Below are positions 54,711 through 64,000 of a DNA stretch of 64,000 bases, in pieces. The notes beneath the pieces are model-generated. The model was not told the DNA's origin. It did not search any database and worked only from the letters and a program-made list of their open reading frames with translations. Positions within the stretch are counted from its first letter, which is position 1, and each line of letters begins with the position of its first letter. Position numbers and translations under genes: made by a program. This stretch comes from Nocardia ninae NBRC 108245. Lineage in GTDB: Bacteria; Actinomycetota; Actinomycetes; Mycobacteriales; Mycobacteriaceae. The stretch covers positions 1-64,000 of the forward strand of contig NZ_BJXA01000018.1 of NCBI RefSeq assembly GCF_007990755.1, written 5' to 3'.

Positions 54711-55343
54711 ATGGGAGCAGAAGGCGGCCTGCGGGAGCGGAAGAAGCAGCAGACTCGGACGGCCATCGCTGATACGGCGATCGAAATGTTTCTGGAGTCC
54801 GGCTTCGATCAGGTGTCTTGCGCCGAGATCGCTACGCGCGCAGAGGTTTCCAAGCCGACGCTGTTCAAATACTTCCCCACCAAAGAAGATTTGGTGCTGC
54901 ACCGGATCATCGACCATGAGCAGGAGGCCGCTCGGGTGGTCCGCGAACGGCGGTCCAGCGAGGCTCCGTTGAACGCGCTGCGTCGGCACTTCCTGGCCGC
55001 GCTCGACGCGCATGATCCGATCACCGGGTTGAACGATGACCCGGAAGTGCTTGCGCTGCACCAGATGTTCGAGACCACGCCCAGCCTGTCGGCGCGGGTG
55101 CTCGGTTTCGTGGCCAAGGGCGCCGAGGAGCTCGCCGCAGCCCTGATCGACGCCGGAGCCGTCGCCGACGGTGTCACCGCGCGGGTGGCCGCGCACCAGG
55201 TGATCATTACGCTGCGGGTGCTCGCCGAGGAGAATCTGCGCAAGCTAGCCGGTGGCCGCACACTCGACGAGGTGCACCCCGAAGCCGTCGCCGCCGCCCG
55301 GCGCGCCTTCGCCATGCTCCGCGCCGCCCTCGATGCCGCTTGA
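54711..55343 (+). CDS. TetR-family transcriptional regulator
   Basis: This roughly 210-residue regulator has a classical N-terminal TetR helix-turn-helix (TRTAIADTAIEMFLESGF, then EIATRAEVSKPTLFKYFPTK, about residues 14-55) and a helical ligand-binding C-terminal domain. I start at ATG 54711; an upstream in-frame TTG at 54678 would lie inside the inverted repeat that looks like its promoter. The divergent LLM oxidoreductase is the natural target. The gene converges on the methyltransferase gene with eight bases between stops. Ligand unknown. Confidence 0.92.
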   Translation: MGAEGGLRERKKQQTRTAIADTAIEMFLESGFDQVSCAEIATRAEVSKPTLFKYFPTKEDLVLHRIIDHEQEAARVVRERRSSEAPLNALRRHFLAALDAHDPITGLNDDPEVLALHQMFETTPSLSARVLGFVAKGAEELAAALIDAGAVADGVTARVAAHQVIITLRVLAEENLRKLAGGRTLDEVHPEAVAAARRAFAMLRAALDAA

Positions 55344-55351
55344 CCGTGCGA

Positions 55352-56155
55352 TCATCGCGGCGCGCGGCCCCAGGTCTGGACCATTCGGGGAGCGGCCAGC
55401 ACTATCGATGAATCATCTACTGCCGCACGGAGGTCGGCGAGGATGGCGTCGAGTTCGGCGGTGCTGGTCAGTCCGGCGGCGAGCGCGGCATCCGCGATGT
55501 TCTCGAGGGTGAGGACGTGGACGAGTTTGGTGGCGGGATCCGGTTCGGCGGGTTGATTCACCTGGATGTGGATGTCGGTGAGACCCGCGGTGTGCAGCAG
55601 CGCGGGCAGCCGGGTGCCGATCAGCGGATCGGCGCCCCGGTGACGACCGGTGCGAATGTACAGGTCGTGGTAGGCACGGAATGCGGGTGAGTCGGGACAG
55701 CACAGGGGTGCGCTGAAGTCGACGTCCGCGACGGCCAGGGTGCCGCCCGGCCGCAGTGTCCTGGCAATGGCAGCGACGGCCGCGGCGGGGTCGGTCAGGT
55801 GCGAGAGCAGGAAGCGGGCGTGCGCGACGTCGAAGGTTTCCGCGGGCGGCTCCCCCGTGATGTCGGCGACTCGGTATTCCACCTGCGGATAGGTGGTGGC
55901 TTCGGCTGCGGCGAGCGCCACCTTGGCAGGGTCGAGGTCGGTGCCGAGTACTCGCCCCTCCGTGCCGACCATGTCCGCGATCATCAGGGTCACATCGCCG
56001 CCGCCGGAGCCGACGTCCCAGCTCCGGTCGCCCGGGCGGACAGGTAACTGCTCGAGCATCGCCCGAGTGCGCGGCGCCAGCACGCCGGCCAAGACGCGCA
56101 ACCGTTCTCGGCCCTGGATACCGCCGCGAATGATGTACGAACCCGCTTCGCTCAT
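55352..56155 (-). CDS. SAM-dependent class I methyltransferase
   Basis: This 267-residue methyltransferase has motif I DVGSGGGDVTL (about residues 46-56), a following acidic residue at the end of strand 2 (GTDLDPAKV), and TFDVAHARFLLSHLTDP (motif IV) with LRPGGTLAVADVD (motif VI). The acceptor is unknown; the fold resembles UbiE/methyltransferase type 11 proteins. The start at ATG 56155 is supported by AGAGGGA with five bases spacing; a longer in-frame extension upstream runs across the DDN-family gene and is not real. It lies 50 bp downstream of that gene on the same strand and is probably cotranscribed with it. Confidence 0.88.
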   Translation of the reverse strand: MSEAGSYIIRGGIQGRERLRVLAGVLAPRTRAMLEQLPVRPGDRSWDVGSGGGDVTLMIADMVGTEGRVLGTDLDPAKVALAAAEATTYPQVEYRVADITGEPPAETFDVAHARFLLSHLTDPAAAVAAIARTLRPGGTLAVADVDFSAPLCCPDSPAFRAYHDLYIRTGRHRGADPLIGTRLPALLHTAGLTDIHIQVNQPAEPDPATKLVHVLTLENIADAALAAGLTSTAELDAILADLRAAVDDSSIVLAAPRMVQTWGRAPR

Positions 56156-56205
56156 GCCATTCCCTCTGCCGCGGAAGCGAATCGACCGAACGAGTCGCTC
56201 GACGG

Positions 56206-56649
56206 TCAGTTGGCCGAGGCGGGCTTCGGCGTCAGCAGGACCAGCGGGATCTCGCGCGTCGTCTTCTTCTGATAGCCGGCGTAGACCTTCTGCGCGGCGA
56301 TCACGCGCGGCCACAATTCGGCCCGCTCTTCGGCGTTGGCGATCCGGGCGGTCATCGGTTGCCGGGGTCCGCTGCGCACCGAGACCTGGACATCCGGGTT
56401 GTCGCGCACATTGTGCAGCCAGGCGGGATGTTGCGGGTCGCCGCCGCGGGAGGCGACGACGACGTAGGCGTCGCCGTCGACGATCGGCGCGGTCAGCATC
56501 ACCGCGTGCGGGCGACCGGATTTGCGGCCGATGGTCACGAGTTCGATCGACGGCATCCCGCTGAAGTCGTTGCCCAGCTTGCCGCAACTGACCTTCAAGA
56601 GGGCGCGATGAGCCGTGTTCATTGTCTTGAGAGCGAAATTCGATGGCAT
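56206..56649 (-). CDS. DDN-family (deazaflavin-dependent) nitroreductase-like protein
   Basis: This 147-residue protein fits the small split-barrel F420H2-dependent family (Ddn/AclJ type): ELVTIGRKSGRPHAVMLTAP, VVVASRGGDPQHPAWLHNVRDNP and a C-terminal segment ending in PLVLLTPK. Members reduce nitro compounds, enones or quinones with F420H2. The ATG is preceded by AAGGA. It appears to be the first gene of a two-gene unit with the downstream methyltransferase. The physiological substrate cannot be stated. Confidence 0.88.
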   Translation of the reverse strand: MPSNFALKTMNTAHRALLKVSCGKLGNDFSGMPSIELVTIGRKSGRPHAVMLTAPIVDGDAYVVVASRGGDPQHPAWLHNVRDNPDVQVSVRSGPRQPMTARIANAEERAELWPRVIAAQKVYAGYQKKTTREIPLVLLTPKPASAN

Positions 56650-56738
56650 GGGGGTCCTTAACCACGCTGCGCGGGAACGAGCTCTGACATGCCCACACTA
56701 CCTCCCTGTGACGAACTGTCTCAGGTAAAGATGTCGGT

Positions 56739-58142
56739 CTACCGCTCGAGCGGGCGTAGGCCGATCAACGTGCGAGCTGACGCGTATACGTAGCGGTTCT
56801 TGCCGCGGGCAGTCAGTTGACCGCCGTCGCTGAGAGCGTCGGGGACCTCGGTCACCGCACGGAACGGGATGTCCCACACCGTGCTGCCGGCTTTCGGGTC
56901 GATCGCCCACAGACCGGTGGAGTCGGCGAAAACGACGACGTCGCCGTCCCATGCGTCCGGTGTGCCGGAACGCTCGGTCGCGTGCTGCCACAGTCGGCGC
57001 CCGGTGCGCATATCCAGCCCGGTCGTGGTGCCTGCGGCGTCATCTCGGAGCAGTGCGACGTCGCCGAGCAGTGCGATCGCGGAGCCGGAAGTGGCGTTCC
57101 CGTACTCGCTCTGGGTCGTACGCGGCTGGGTCACGAGATCGGGGCTGGTCCACATCAGCTGGCCGGTGCGGCGATCGCGGGCGCCGTCGGCGAGCAGCAC
57201 GGGGACGGTGTCGTCGGTCGGCAGGTCGATCGAGAGGCTATGGGCGGCTTCATGATCCGTGCTGGCCAGCACCCGCCCGGTGTGGTCGAGAATGTCGGAG
57301 CCGGTGATCCGGTAGCCGGTGCAGTCGGTGTGGATTCGCACGACCATCGCCGGGTTCGTTTGAGTTGTACGGGAACACCCGGTCAGCTCCGCAGTCCAGG
57401 TCGGCGCGCCGGTGCCCAGGTCGAACCCGGCGAGATCGGCACCGAGGGCGAACAGGCCCTGCCCATGCGCTACGTCCAGCGCGTCGGCGGGCAGGGATTC
57501 CCATGCGGTACCCATGGTGAACGCGCGGGTCCAGTGGGCGTCGGGATCGGCGAGCGTGCCGGAATGCACGCGCACATCGTCGGACTCGACATCGCCTTCC
57601 GCCAGGTACAGGCGATCCTCGGCGGTGGCGAGGGCGAAGACCGACCACTCGAGGGACGTGCGGGTGACCTTTCCGCTGCCGATGTCGTAGCCGAGGAGAG
57701 CGGGCGGCTCGGACGGTCCGGTGAAGCAGACGAGGTGATTGTCGAGCGGAGCGCGCGCACAACCACCGAGGTGGGCGGCGGGGGTACGCCAGCGCACCGC
57801 GCCGGAGGCGGCATCGATACCGATCATTGTCGGATTACGCAGCGACATATCGCCGTCCGAGGAGCCGACCACGGCGACGAGGGTGTCGCCCGCGTCTACG
57901 AAACCCGCACTGCCGATGTCGTATTCGGTGCCCGCGACCGGATCACGGAATTCGGGAGACGCGCCGTCGTAGGCCGCGGCGGCATCGACCGACCAGGCGA
58001 GGCCGGGTGCGGCGGCCGCGGTGCCGGTGATCTTGCGGGTAGCGTCATCGGGCTGCACCAGGACGTAAACGGCTCCGGCACTGGTGATTACCGCGGCGGC
58101 AGCGGCCAGCACCAGATTGCGCAAGCCCGGGATCGGCGCCAT
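56739..58142 (-). CDS. Membrane-anchored PQQ-like beta-propeller protein
   Basis: This 467-residue protein has one N-terminal hydrophobic segment (about residues 9-30, LVLAAAAAVITSAGAVYVLV) without a lipobox, so it is probably anchored with the rest outside. The body has repeated blades of the GAVRWRTP, GAPTWTAEL, GRRLWQH and GSTVWDIP type, the W-rich repeats of PQQ-like propellers. No PQQ-dehydrogenase active-site motif is visible, so a binding or scaffold role is likelier than catalysis. Its ATG overlaps the stop of the upstream gene (TAATG), which indicates translational coupling and a shared function with that protein. Confidence 0.75.
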   Translation of the reverse strand: MAPIPGLRNLVLAAAAAVITSAGAVYVLVQPDDATRKITGTAAAAPGLAWSVDAAAAYDGASPEFRDPVAGTEYDIGSAGFVDAGDTLVAVVGSSDGDMSLRNPTMIGIDAASGAVRWRTPAAHLGGCARAPLDNHLVCFTGPSEPPALLGYDIGSGKVTRTSLEWSVFALATAEDRLYLAEGDVESDDVRVHSGTLADPDAHWTRAFTMGTAWESLPADALDVAHGQGLFALGADLAGFDLGTGAPTWTAELTGCSRTTQTNPAMVVRIHTDCTGYRITGSDILDHTGRVLASTDHEAAHSLSIDLPTDDTVPVLLADGARDRRTGQLMWTSPDLVTQPRTTQSEYGNATSGSAIALLGDVALLRDDAAGTTTGLDMRTGRRLWQHATERSGTPDAWDGDVVVFADSTGLWAIDPKAGSTVWDIPFRAVTEVPDALSDGGQLTARGKNRYVYASARTLIGLRPLER

Positions 58143-59506
58143 TACCGCACCTCGAGATCGGGGTTCGTGGCAATCGCTTCGAGCTGCGCGAAAGGAAGAG
58201 GTTCGATTGGGTCGGCGGCGGTGGACGACACGTGGACCCTGGTGCCCGAGGGGCGGGTGACGGCGACCGTGCGCATGGTTTCCGGTACGGGCTGCGCCCC
58301 CGGCTTTTGCGACTGCACCGTATATCGCGACTCCCGGGTCTCGACCACGGTCCCGTCCGGAAGTCGCCGGTTCGTCACGCGGTCACCGTCCCGGTTGGGT
58401 GGCGTGTCCTCCGGAAGGCGCTGTTCCGTGGCGATCGCGACACTCAACCGCGACTCCCGCCCGGGCGTGGTGATCCGAACCGCTTGGCACACCCCACTCG
58501 CGCTGGGGCCCGTCGGTCGCAACTGCCCCAGTGGCCGATCGAGCGTGAGACCGTCGAGCGGGATGTGCGCCAGCACCGCGTCCAACCGGCGGGTAACACC
58601 CTCGTCGATCAGCCCACCGGTCTCCGTTGCACCGGAACAGCTTTCGGGAACGTCCGGGGTGCCCGGCGGCACCGGCGTCGTGACGCGCAGGCCAGGAGCG
58701 GTGGCCAGGGCCGCGAGCTCGTCGACCGTCAACGGCACTGTGCCGGAATGACCGCTGCCGTCCGAGCGCTGATCGGTGGCGGCGGTGGTGACCGCGGTGC
58801 CGTCCGGCAAATACGCGCGGGCGGTGCGAGACAGCGTGCGAACCTTATCTATCTCGTACCAGGTGTCCTGCACATCGACCGTCGTGCCATCGGCGAGCCG
58901 ACGCCGCTCATCGAGATCACCTGCGACACAGGCCGGAACAGGTGCCGCGGACTGCCGGACCGTCACCATCAGCCCACCCTCCCCCGCACCCCGGCGCAGC
59001 GTGCCACTCGCGGTGGTCCAGCCGCCGGCGCCCGGCGGCGAATCGGCGTCCTCCGGATCATCGAGGATGGGCTGAAACAGCAGCGACTGCTCGTCGGACG
59101 CAAAGGCGACCTCGACATCGTCCGGCAACCCGTCCCGCAGCGCCCGCGACATCGCGACAGCCTTCGGACCGGAGAACCACGGATACGCCGGATTGTCGTA
59201 ACCGAACGTGCCGTAGCTGGCCCACGCCATCAAGTTGCCCTCGGTAGGCGGCTCCACTACGGCACAGCCCGGAATCTCTACCGGAAAGACAACAGCCGGA
59301 GTGACATATGAGTTCTCGGCCCGCGGTCGGGATGGGGTAGCCGTAGCTGTAGGCACCGGCTTGGTCGTCAACGCAGGCTCCGGCTCGTGCAACAGCCCAC
59401 CGACGATGACGCCACTCGCCACAATCGCCACACACACCAGCCCGACCGTCCACCCGCTTACCGCGCGCGACGGCTGAGCTTCCTCGCGAGCCTCCATCTG
59501 CGGCAC
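58142..59506 (-). CDS. Membrane-anchored extracytoplasmic protein of unknown function
   Basis: This 454-residue protein has a short cytoplasmic N-terminus, a single membrane segment (about residues 17-42, WTVGLVCVAIVASGVIVGGLL), a Pro/Thr/Ala-rich linker (about 45-65) and a large outer domain. Two halves of the outer part share the pattern of a pre-domain followed by RLADGTTVDVQ or RRLPDGTVVETRES and then a Thr/Val-rich segment, which suggests an internal duplication. I do not recognise the family. The start is GTG 59506 with GGGGAGGAG close upstream; an in-frame ATG three codons later is an alternative. It is coupled by overlap to the beta-propeller gene and lies 50 bp downstream of the cyclase gene. 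Confidence 0.72.
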   Translation of the reverse strand: MPQMEAREEAQPSRAVSGWTVGLVCVAIVASGVIVGGLLHEPEPALTTKPVPTATATPSRPRAENSYVTPAVVFPVEIPGCAVVEPPTEGNLMAWASYGTFGYDNPAYPWFSGPKAVAMSRALRDGLPDDVEVAFASDEQSLLFQPILDDPEDADSPPGAGGWTTASGTLRRGAGEGGLMVTVRQSAAPVPACVAGDLDERRRLADGTTVDVQDTWYEIDKVRTLSRTARAYLPDGTAVTTAATDQRSDGSGHSGTVPLTVDELAALATAPGLRVTTPVPPGTPDVPESCSGATETGGLIDEGVTRRLDAVLAHIPLDGLTLDRPLGQLRPTGPSASGVCQAVRITTPGRESRLSVAIATEQRLPEDTPPNRDGDRVTNRRLPDGTVVETRESRYTVQSQKPGAQPVPETMRTVAVTRPSGTRVHVSSTAADPIEPLPFAQLEAIATNPDLEVR

Positions 59507-59556
59507 CGCTCCTCCCCATAGCTGTCAGGTGATGTCTACCAAACGCCACCGACGAA

Positions 59557-60396
59557 CTACGAGCGGCGGTCCGTTGACGTGGTGCGGGTGCGCTCGACGG
59601 TGAAGAGGTGGTGGGTGCCGTGCAGGCCCTTGAGTTCGACCTGGCGTTCCGCAGTGACGGTGATGTCGGGGTGGTCGGCGATGGCGTCGTGCACCGGGGT
59701 GCTGATGAGGATTTCGCCACCGTCGGCTTGGTCGGCTACCCGGGCAGCCATGGCTACGTTGCGGCCGAAGAGGTCGTCGCCGCGGCGGACCGACTTGCCC
59801 ATGTGAACGCCGATCCGCACTCGAACGCGTTCGCGGCCCACGGATTTGCCGGAGTGGTGCAGGGCCGCCTGCATGTCCAGAGCGCAGCAGACGGCTTGGT
59901 CGGGCTCGGCGAAGGCGATCATGAAGCCGTCGCCCTGACTTTTCACGATGTGCCCGCCGTGCTCGGCGACGCACTGACGGGTCAGGCGGTCGTGCCGGTC
60001 GAGGAGTTTGACCCAGGCCTGGTCGCCGAGGCGTTCGTTGAGGGCGGTGGAGCCTTCGATGTCGGAGAACATGATCACCACGTGGCCGTCGGGTGTCAGG
60101 CCCGCCAGATCCGGTCTTTCGACCTGCGCCCAGCCCGCCAAATTCTCGATCGAGGTGAGGACCGCGCGACGGAACCCTTTCTTGCGCAACAGGTTCGCCG
60201 TATCCCACACGGTTTTCACCGCTTCCCGGCCACCATTACGCAGCAGTTGGCGGGCATCGAACCTGCGCTGCAAGTCGTCGAGCTGGCGTTGCAGCTCCGC
60301 GGACCGGCGGCGGCTGCCCGCCAGCAGCACGAGCAGCACCACCAGTCCGATGGCCTCCAGTACGGCAACCGCCGCAAGTACGAGCTCGATCAGCAT
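59557..60396 (-). CDS. Membrane class III adenylate/guanylate cyclase
   Basis: This roughly 279-residue protein has one N-terminal membrane segment (about residues 4-28), a helical or coiled linker (about 30-80) and a C-terminal class III cyclase domain. Metal-binding aspartates lie in FSDIEGST and GDGFMIAF, and the [11 protein letters not shown] motif provides the transition-state Asn/Arg. Such proteins make cAMP (or cGMP) after dimerisation. The start at ATG 60396 puts the membrane helix at the N-terminus; an upstream in-frame extension runs back into the LuxR gene and was dropped. It follows the LuxR gene by 92 bp and precedes the two exported proteins, so signalling across the membrane is plausible for the group. 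Confidence 0.85.
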   Translation of the reverse strand: MLIELVLAAVAVLEAIGLVVLLVLLAGSRRRSAELQRQLDDLQRRFDARQLLRNGGREAVKTVWDTANLLRKKGFRRAVLTSIENLAGWAQVERPDLAGLTPDGHVVIMFSDIEGSTALNERLGDQAWVKLLDRHDRLTRQCVAEHGGHIVKSQGDGFMIAFAEPDQAVCCALDMQAALHHSGKSVGRERVRVRIGVHMGKSVRRGDDLFGRNVAMAARVADQADGGEILISTPVHDAIADHPDITVTAERQVELKGLHGTHHLFTVERTRTTSTDRRS

Positions 60397-60488
60397 GGAA
60401 TCCGCCGCAGGGTAGTGGTCGAGGAGAGCGAGTCGACCATAGCCGACCGCGGTGGATGCAGGCTGGTGGCGCGGGACACAGGCGGCGG

Positions 60489-63098
60489 CTAGCGGAGGTC
60501 TGGGAGATCTCGGAGTTGACGGCGGGAGGTGATGCCTAACTTGCGAAAGATGTTGCGTAGGTGGGCATCTACGGTGCGTGGACTCAAGAACAGTTTGGCG
60601 GCTACTTCTTTCGAGGTTGCGCCCTCGGCGACCAGGCGGGCGATGTGTACTTCCTGCACGGTGAGCGCGTCGGAGACATCGGCGGATCGGCTGCGGGTGT
60701 GCTCGCCGGTGGCACGGAGTTCGCCGGCCGCGCGGGCCGCGAACGCCTCGGCGCCGAGAGCGGCGAGCACCTCGTGGGCGTGCCGCAGCTCGGTTCTGGC
60801 GTCGCGGCGGCGGCCTTGGCGGCGCAGCCATTCGCCGTAGACGAGGTGGGCACGTCCGGCCGCGACGGCGAAGGTGCTGGAATCGAGCAGTGACACGGCC
60901 CGACGGTAGGAGTCCTCGTCGTCGTCGACCAAAGCTCTTGCGTACGTTTGAATTCCGAGCCCGAACGGGTGCCCACCCGCGCGTTCGGTGAGCGTCGCGA
61001 GCGCGGTACGGGCGACGTCCGGTTCGTGGCAGCGCACCGCCGCCTCGACCAATTCGGGGAGCGCCTGGCCCGCCAGCCCGAGATCGCCGGTGGCGACGGC
61101 ACGTTCAGCGGCCCGCATCGCCGCAGGGTAATCGGCGAGGCTGTTATTGAGGACGGCGGTGGCGTACTGCACGCTGAGGGTCATGTGCGGGCCGACACCG
61201 GCGAACAGTTCCTCGGCCTCGGCGCGCCGACCGCGCAAGGCCGCCAGATGAATTCGCGGATAGACGAGGGGGGCGGCGCCGGTGGCCTCCGCGATCGCCT
61301 CCTCCTCGGAGATCATCGCCGTCGCGGCGCCGAAGTCGCCGGAGTACGCGGTGACCGTGGCAAGCATGGCCAACCCGATCGGCAGCATGTGGAAGGAACC
61401 GACCTCGCGGCCGGACGCGGTGACCCGGGTGGCGATACCGCGCATGGCGTCGATGTCCCACAGTTCGAGGGCGAGCAGGAAGCCGAGGGTCGGCCACCGC
61501 GCCCACGCCGCGTCGGCACCGTCGGCCACGACGGGACGCAGCAGCTTGGCGGCCGCCTGATGTCCCTCGACGGTCAGCGCGATCATGCCGTCGAGGATGA
61601 GGTCGGCGCTGGTTGGCGGCTGCGGGTGCGGCGGTGCGGTGCGCGCAGCCTCGATCACCGCATCGAATCCGCCGGTCAGCAGGCTCATCTCGATCGCGTC
61701 CACATAGCACTCGCGTGACCGGATCGGGTCGTGGTCGGCGAGCCGGGTGGCGGCGCGGAGCAGATGGTCGGTCGGCTGGTCGCCACCGCGGAAGCGGGCG
61801 AAGGAGATCCGGCCGCGCAGCAGGTCGACACGCGGATCATCGGAGTCCAGGGTCGACAGCAGTTCGGCGGCGACGCCGAAATCCCCGACCGACAGCTTGG
61901 CCTCGACCGCGGCCAGCACCCGCTCGGACCGCAGGATCGGGTCGAGCGTCAAGGCGGCGGCCCGTTCCAGGAACGCCGCCGCGGCGGCGACTCCGCCGCG
62001 CGCCTGCGCCCGATTCGCCGATCGCGTCAGCGCGGTCGCCACCTCCTCGTCCGGTCCCGCGCTGGCCAGTGCGCGATGCCAGGCCACCCGGTCGGGGTCG
62101 GTGACCGGGTCGCTCACCTGAGCGAGCGCACCATGGGCACGGCGCCGCTCCGCCGCGGTCGCGGCCTGGTACACCGCCGAGCGGGCCAGCGGATGAATGA
62201 ACCGAACACGGGTGCCGAACTCGACCAGCGAAACGTCCTCGGCCGCAGCACCTTCGACACCCAAGAGCTTCGCCGCGGGCCACAGCAGACCGGGATCGCC
62301 GACCGGCTCCGCGGCGGCCACGGTCAGCAGTAACCGCACCTCGGGCGACAACGTCGCGAGGCGGGCACGGAAGCTACGTTCGGCGGCGCGCGGCGCGGGC
62401 AGATCGAATCCGCCGGCCATGCCTGCCAATCCCGCGGTCCGCGGCAGTTCCAGCAGGGCGAGCGGGTTGCCGCGCGCCTCGGCCAGGATGCGGTCGCGCA
62501 CCCGCTCGTCCAGCGAGGCGGGTACCTCGCGCACCAGCAACGCGCGCGCCTCGGATTCGCTCAACCGCTCGACGTCGACCTGGGGTAGCTGCTCCAGCCC
62601 GCCCACGTCTTCCCGCGCGGCGAACACCATCGCGACGCGTTCGGCGCCGATCCGGCGGGCCACGAACGCCAACGCGCGGGCCGAGGCATGGTCCAGCCAC
62701 TGCGCGTCATCGATGAGGCACAGCAGCGGTCGATCGTTCTCGAGCAGCAGACCCAGTGCCGCCGCGCCGGCCAGGAACGGGTCCGGGGTGCCGGTGTCCA
62801 GGCCGAACGCGATCCGCAGTGCGGTGCGGTGGGGTGCGGGCAGTGCGTCGAGGTGTTCCAGCACCGGGGCGCACAGTTGGTGCAGGGCCGAGTACGGCAG
62901 TTCCGTCTCGAATTCGGCCCCGGACGCTCGCATGATCAGGAACCCGGATGAGGCCTGGGCGAGATGGTCGAGCAGCGCGCTCTTACCGATACCCGGCTCC
63001 CCCAGCAGCAGCAATGCCCCGCCACGGGACTCCCGCGCTTCTTGCAGGAGCGCGAGCAACCGCGCGGTTTCGTCGGATCGCCCGACCAGATAACTCAC
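60489..63098 (-). CDS. LAL-type LuxR-family transcriptional regulator with ATPase domain
   Basis: This 869-residue regulator has an N-terminal AAA/STAND ATPase (Walker A GEPGIGKS at about 33-40, Walker [11 protein letters not shown] at about 129-138), a long helical, TPR-like middle and a C-terminal LuxR helix-turn-helix ([20 protein letters not shown], then [17 protein letters not shown], about 806-860). This is the large ATP-binding LuxR layout seen for MalT and for many pathway-specific actinobacterial activators. The start is GTG with a GAGG site seven bases upstream. It may control the downstream cyclase operon. It is far from the NRPS genes, so a role there is not supported. Confidence 0.92.
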   Translation of the reverse strand: MSYLVGRSDETARLLALLQEARESRGGALLLLGEPGIGKSALLDHLAQASSGFLIMRASGAEFETELPYSALHQLCAPVLEHLDALPAPHRTALRIAFGLDTGTPDPFLAGAAALGLLLENDRPLLCLIDDAQWLDHASARALAFVARRIGAERVAMVFAAREDVGGLEQLPQVDVERLSESEARALLVREVPASLDERVRDRILAEARGNPLALLELPRTAGLAGMAGGFDLPAPRAAERSFRARLATLSPEVRLLLTVAAAEPVGDPGLLWPAAKLLGVEGAAAEDVSLVEFGTRVRFIHPLARSAVYQAATAAERRRAHGALAQVSDPVTDPDRVAWHRALASAGPDEEVATALTRSANRAQARGGVAAAAAFLERAAALTLDPILRSERVLAAVEAKLSVGDFGVAAELLSTLDSDDPRVDLLRGRISFARFRGGDQPTDHLLRAATRLADHDPIRSRECYVDAIEMSLLTGGFDAVIEAARTAPPHPQPPTSADLILDGMIALTVEGHQAAAKLLRPVVADGADAAWARWPTLGFLLALELWDIDAMRGIATRVTASGREVGSFHMLPIGLAMLATVTAYSGDFGAATAMISEEEAIAEATGAAPLVYPRIHLAALRGRRAEAEELFAGVGPHMTLSVQYATAVLNNSLADYPAAMRAAERAVATGDLGLAGQALPELVEAAVRCHEPDVARTALATLTERAGGHPFGLGIQTYARALVDDDEDSYRRAVSLLDSSTFAVAAGRAHLVYGEWLRRQGRRRDARTELRHAHEVLAALGAEAFAARAAGELRATGEHTRSRSADVSDALTVQEVHIARLVAEGATSKEVAAKLFLSPRTVDAHLRNIFRKLGITSRRQLRDLPDLR

Positions 63099-63297
63099 GA
63101 CTGCGCCTCGCTAGCGCTCGGCTCCGTCGCGCGCTCCCACACGCTGTGCCTTCGATTCACTGACGGACGCTCGCTCACGACCCGATCCTTCCGCGAATCG
63201 ACCTCCCATGCCAACCGCAGGCATAAGTACCGCCCACCTACGTATAGGCAGGAATCACCGACGCGAGCAAACCTTTCCCGCCACAAAACTGACAACC
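63099..63297. promoter_or_regulatory. Divergent intergenic region between LuxR and carotenoid oxygenase genes
   Basis: These 199 bp should hold both promoters. A GC-rich near-palindrome centred on CGCTAGCG lies at 63105-63122, directly upstream of the LuxR start. A short minus-strand ORF (63295 to 63095) overlaps the LuxR start as GTGA but has Ser/Arg/Glu-rich composition and no recognisable domain, so I do not annotate it as a gene. Confidence 0.4.
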
Positions 63298-64000
63298 ATG
63301 CAAACGCGACCGCTGCCCTACCTCACCGGCCACTTCGCACCGACCGCCGAGGAGCACACCTCGTTCGATCTGACCGTGCACGGCACCCTGCCGCCGGAAC
63401 TGAACGGGCGCTACTTCCGCAACGGCCACAATCCCAAACCCGGTGTCACACCGACGCATTGGTTCCGCGGCGCGGGCATGCTGCACGGGATCCGGCTCAC
63501 GGGCGGCCGCGCCGAGTGGTACCGCAACCGCTGGGTGAAGACGCCCTACCTGGACGGTGTCCCGTTCACCGGTACCGAACTCGACGTCAGCGCCGCCGCG
63601 ACCAGCATCATCTTCCACGGCGGGCGCTACCTCGCATTGCAGGAGGCGAACCTGCCCTGGGAGGTCACCGGCGAGCTGGAGACGGTCGGCGTGCACGACT
63701 TCGGCGGCAAGCTGACCACCTCGATGACGGCCCATCCGAAGGTGGACCCGGCTACCGGCGAACTACATTTCTTCTCCTACAGCCCCTTTCCGCCCTACCT
63801 GATCTACTACGTGGCCGACGCTCGCGGCGAGATCATCCGGTCCACGCCGATCGCCGGTGCGGGCCCGGCGCTGATGCACGATTTCGCGATCACCCGCGAG
63901 CACGCAATCTTTCTCGGGTCCCCGGTCGTCTTCGACCACGCCGAACAGTCCGGTATCCCGTACCGCTGGCACGATCAGGTCCCGCTGCGCCTCGGCGTGC
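63298..64000 (+). CDS. Carotenoid (apocarotenoid) cleavage oxygenase, 5' part
   Basis: The first 234 codons of a retinal-pigment-epithelium/carotenoid-oxygenase family protein are visible; the rest lies beyond the window. It opens with the family pattern LPPELNGRYFRNGHNP, then HWFRGAGMLHG, the TAHPKVDPATGELHFFSY segment with the first iron-ligand His, and LMHDFAITREH with the second. These enzymes use Fe(II) and O2 to cut conjugated chains of carotenoids, apocarotenoids or stilbenoids. The ATG at 63298 is the natural start. The gene diverges from the LuxR regulator. Substrate is not predictable from the fragment. Confidence 0.92.
   Translation, partial: MQTRPLPYLTGHFAPTAEEHTSFDLTVHGTLPPELNGRYFRNGHNPKPGVTPTHWFRGAGMLHGIRLTGGRAEWYRNRWVKTPYLDGVPFTGTELDVSAAATSIIFHGGRYLALQEANLPWEVTGELETVGVHDFGGKLTTSMTAHPKVDPATGELHFFSYSPFPPYLIYYVADARGEIIRSTPIAGAGPALMHDFAITREHAIFLGSPVVFDHAEQSGIPYRWHDQVPLRLGV

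Noticed and set aside
54678-55343. TTG start at 54678 for the TetR gene
   Set aside because: It falls inside the inverted repeat that likely contains the promoter; ATG 54711 gives a normal TetR N-terminus.
55352-56698. 448-codon frame covering the methyltransferase
   Set aside because: Its first part runs antiparallel in sense to nothing recognisable and overlaps the DDN-family gene in another frame; the methyltransferase proper starts at 56155 behind a good ribosome site.
59557-60831. 424-codon version of the nucleotide cyclase
   Set aside because: The N-terminal 145 codons overlap the LuxR regulator's C-terminal HTH and are Arg/Pro-rich; starting at 60396 puts a membrane helix at the N-terminus as expected.
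63095-63295. 66-codon minus-strand ORF ending on the LuxR start (GTGA)
   Set aside because: Low-complexity Ser/Arg/Glu composition, no domain and no clear ribosome site; the sequence looks like an intergenic GC-rich element.

Overview
The window is one GC-rich actinobacterial segment, most likely from Nocardia or a close mycolic-acid relative. The indications are high GC with many GTG starts, a fatty-acyl-AMP ligase (FAAL) feeding a polyketide synthase, F420-type enzymes (LLM and DDN families), SARP and LAL-type regulators and a VanZ-like protein. The genus is an inference. I saw no tRNA, rRNA, CRISPR array, insertion sequence or transposase.

Positions 1-49187 hold a very large specialized-metabolite locus. 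On the minus strand a 3358-residue FAAL-ACP-KS-AT-DH-KR-ACP-C-FkbH protein (11583 to 1507) is joined by an ATGA overlap to a carrier/thioester-reductase protein that runs off the left edge. A divergent cytochrome P450 (11836-13164) follows. Two giant NRPS genes then read leftwards, 49187-33957 (four modules) and 33957-13174 (five modules plus thioesterase), joined by a TGATG overlap. Together the NRPSs make nine modules. The predicted product is acyl-Thr-(Val/Ile)-(N-Me-X)-(N-Me-aliphatic)-X-(D-aliphatic)-(D-aliphatic)-aliphatic-(N-Me-aliphatic), released by a type I thioesterase, plausibly as a lipodepsipeptide closed through Thr. Thr is the only confident substrate call. The PKS line has its own reductive exit, and a glyceryl-loading FkbH domain sits where an adenylation domain would normally be. 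The locus may therefore make two products, or join a second lipid part to the peptide.

Positions 49188-49759 form a gene-free divergent regulatory region with three inverted repeats. A SARP/NB-ARC/TPR activator (49760-53080) reads away from the NRPS genes and is the best candidate pathway regulator.

Positions 53069-64000 look like ordinary flanking genome: a VanZ-like membrane protein; an LLM oxidoreductase and a TetR regulator diverging from an AT-rich operator region; a DDN-family protein with a SAM methyltransferase; and a minus-strand group of a LAL-type LuxR ATPase, a membrane class III nucleotide cyclase, a secreted or anchored protein of unknown function and a membrane-anchored beta-propeller protein. 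The 5' part of a carotenoid-cleavage oxygenase lies at the right edge.
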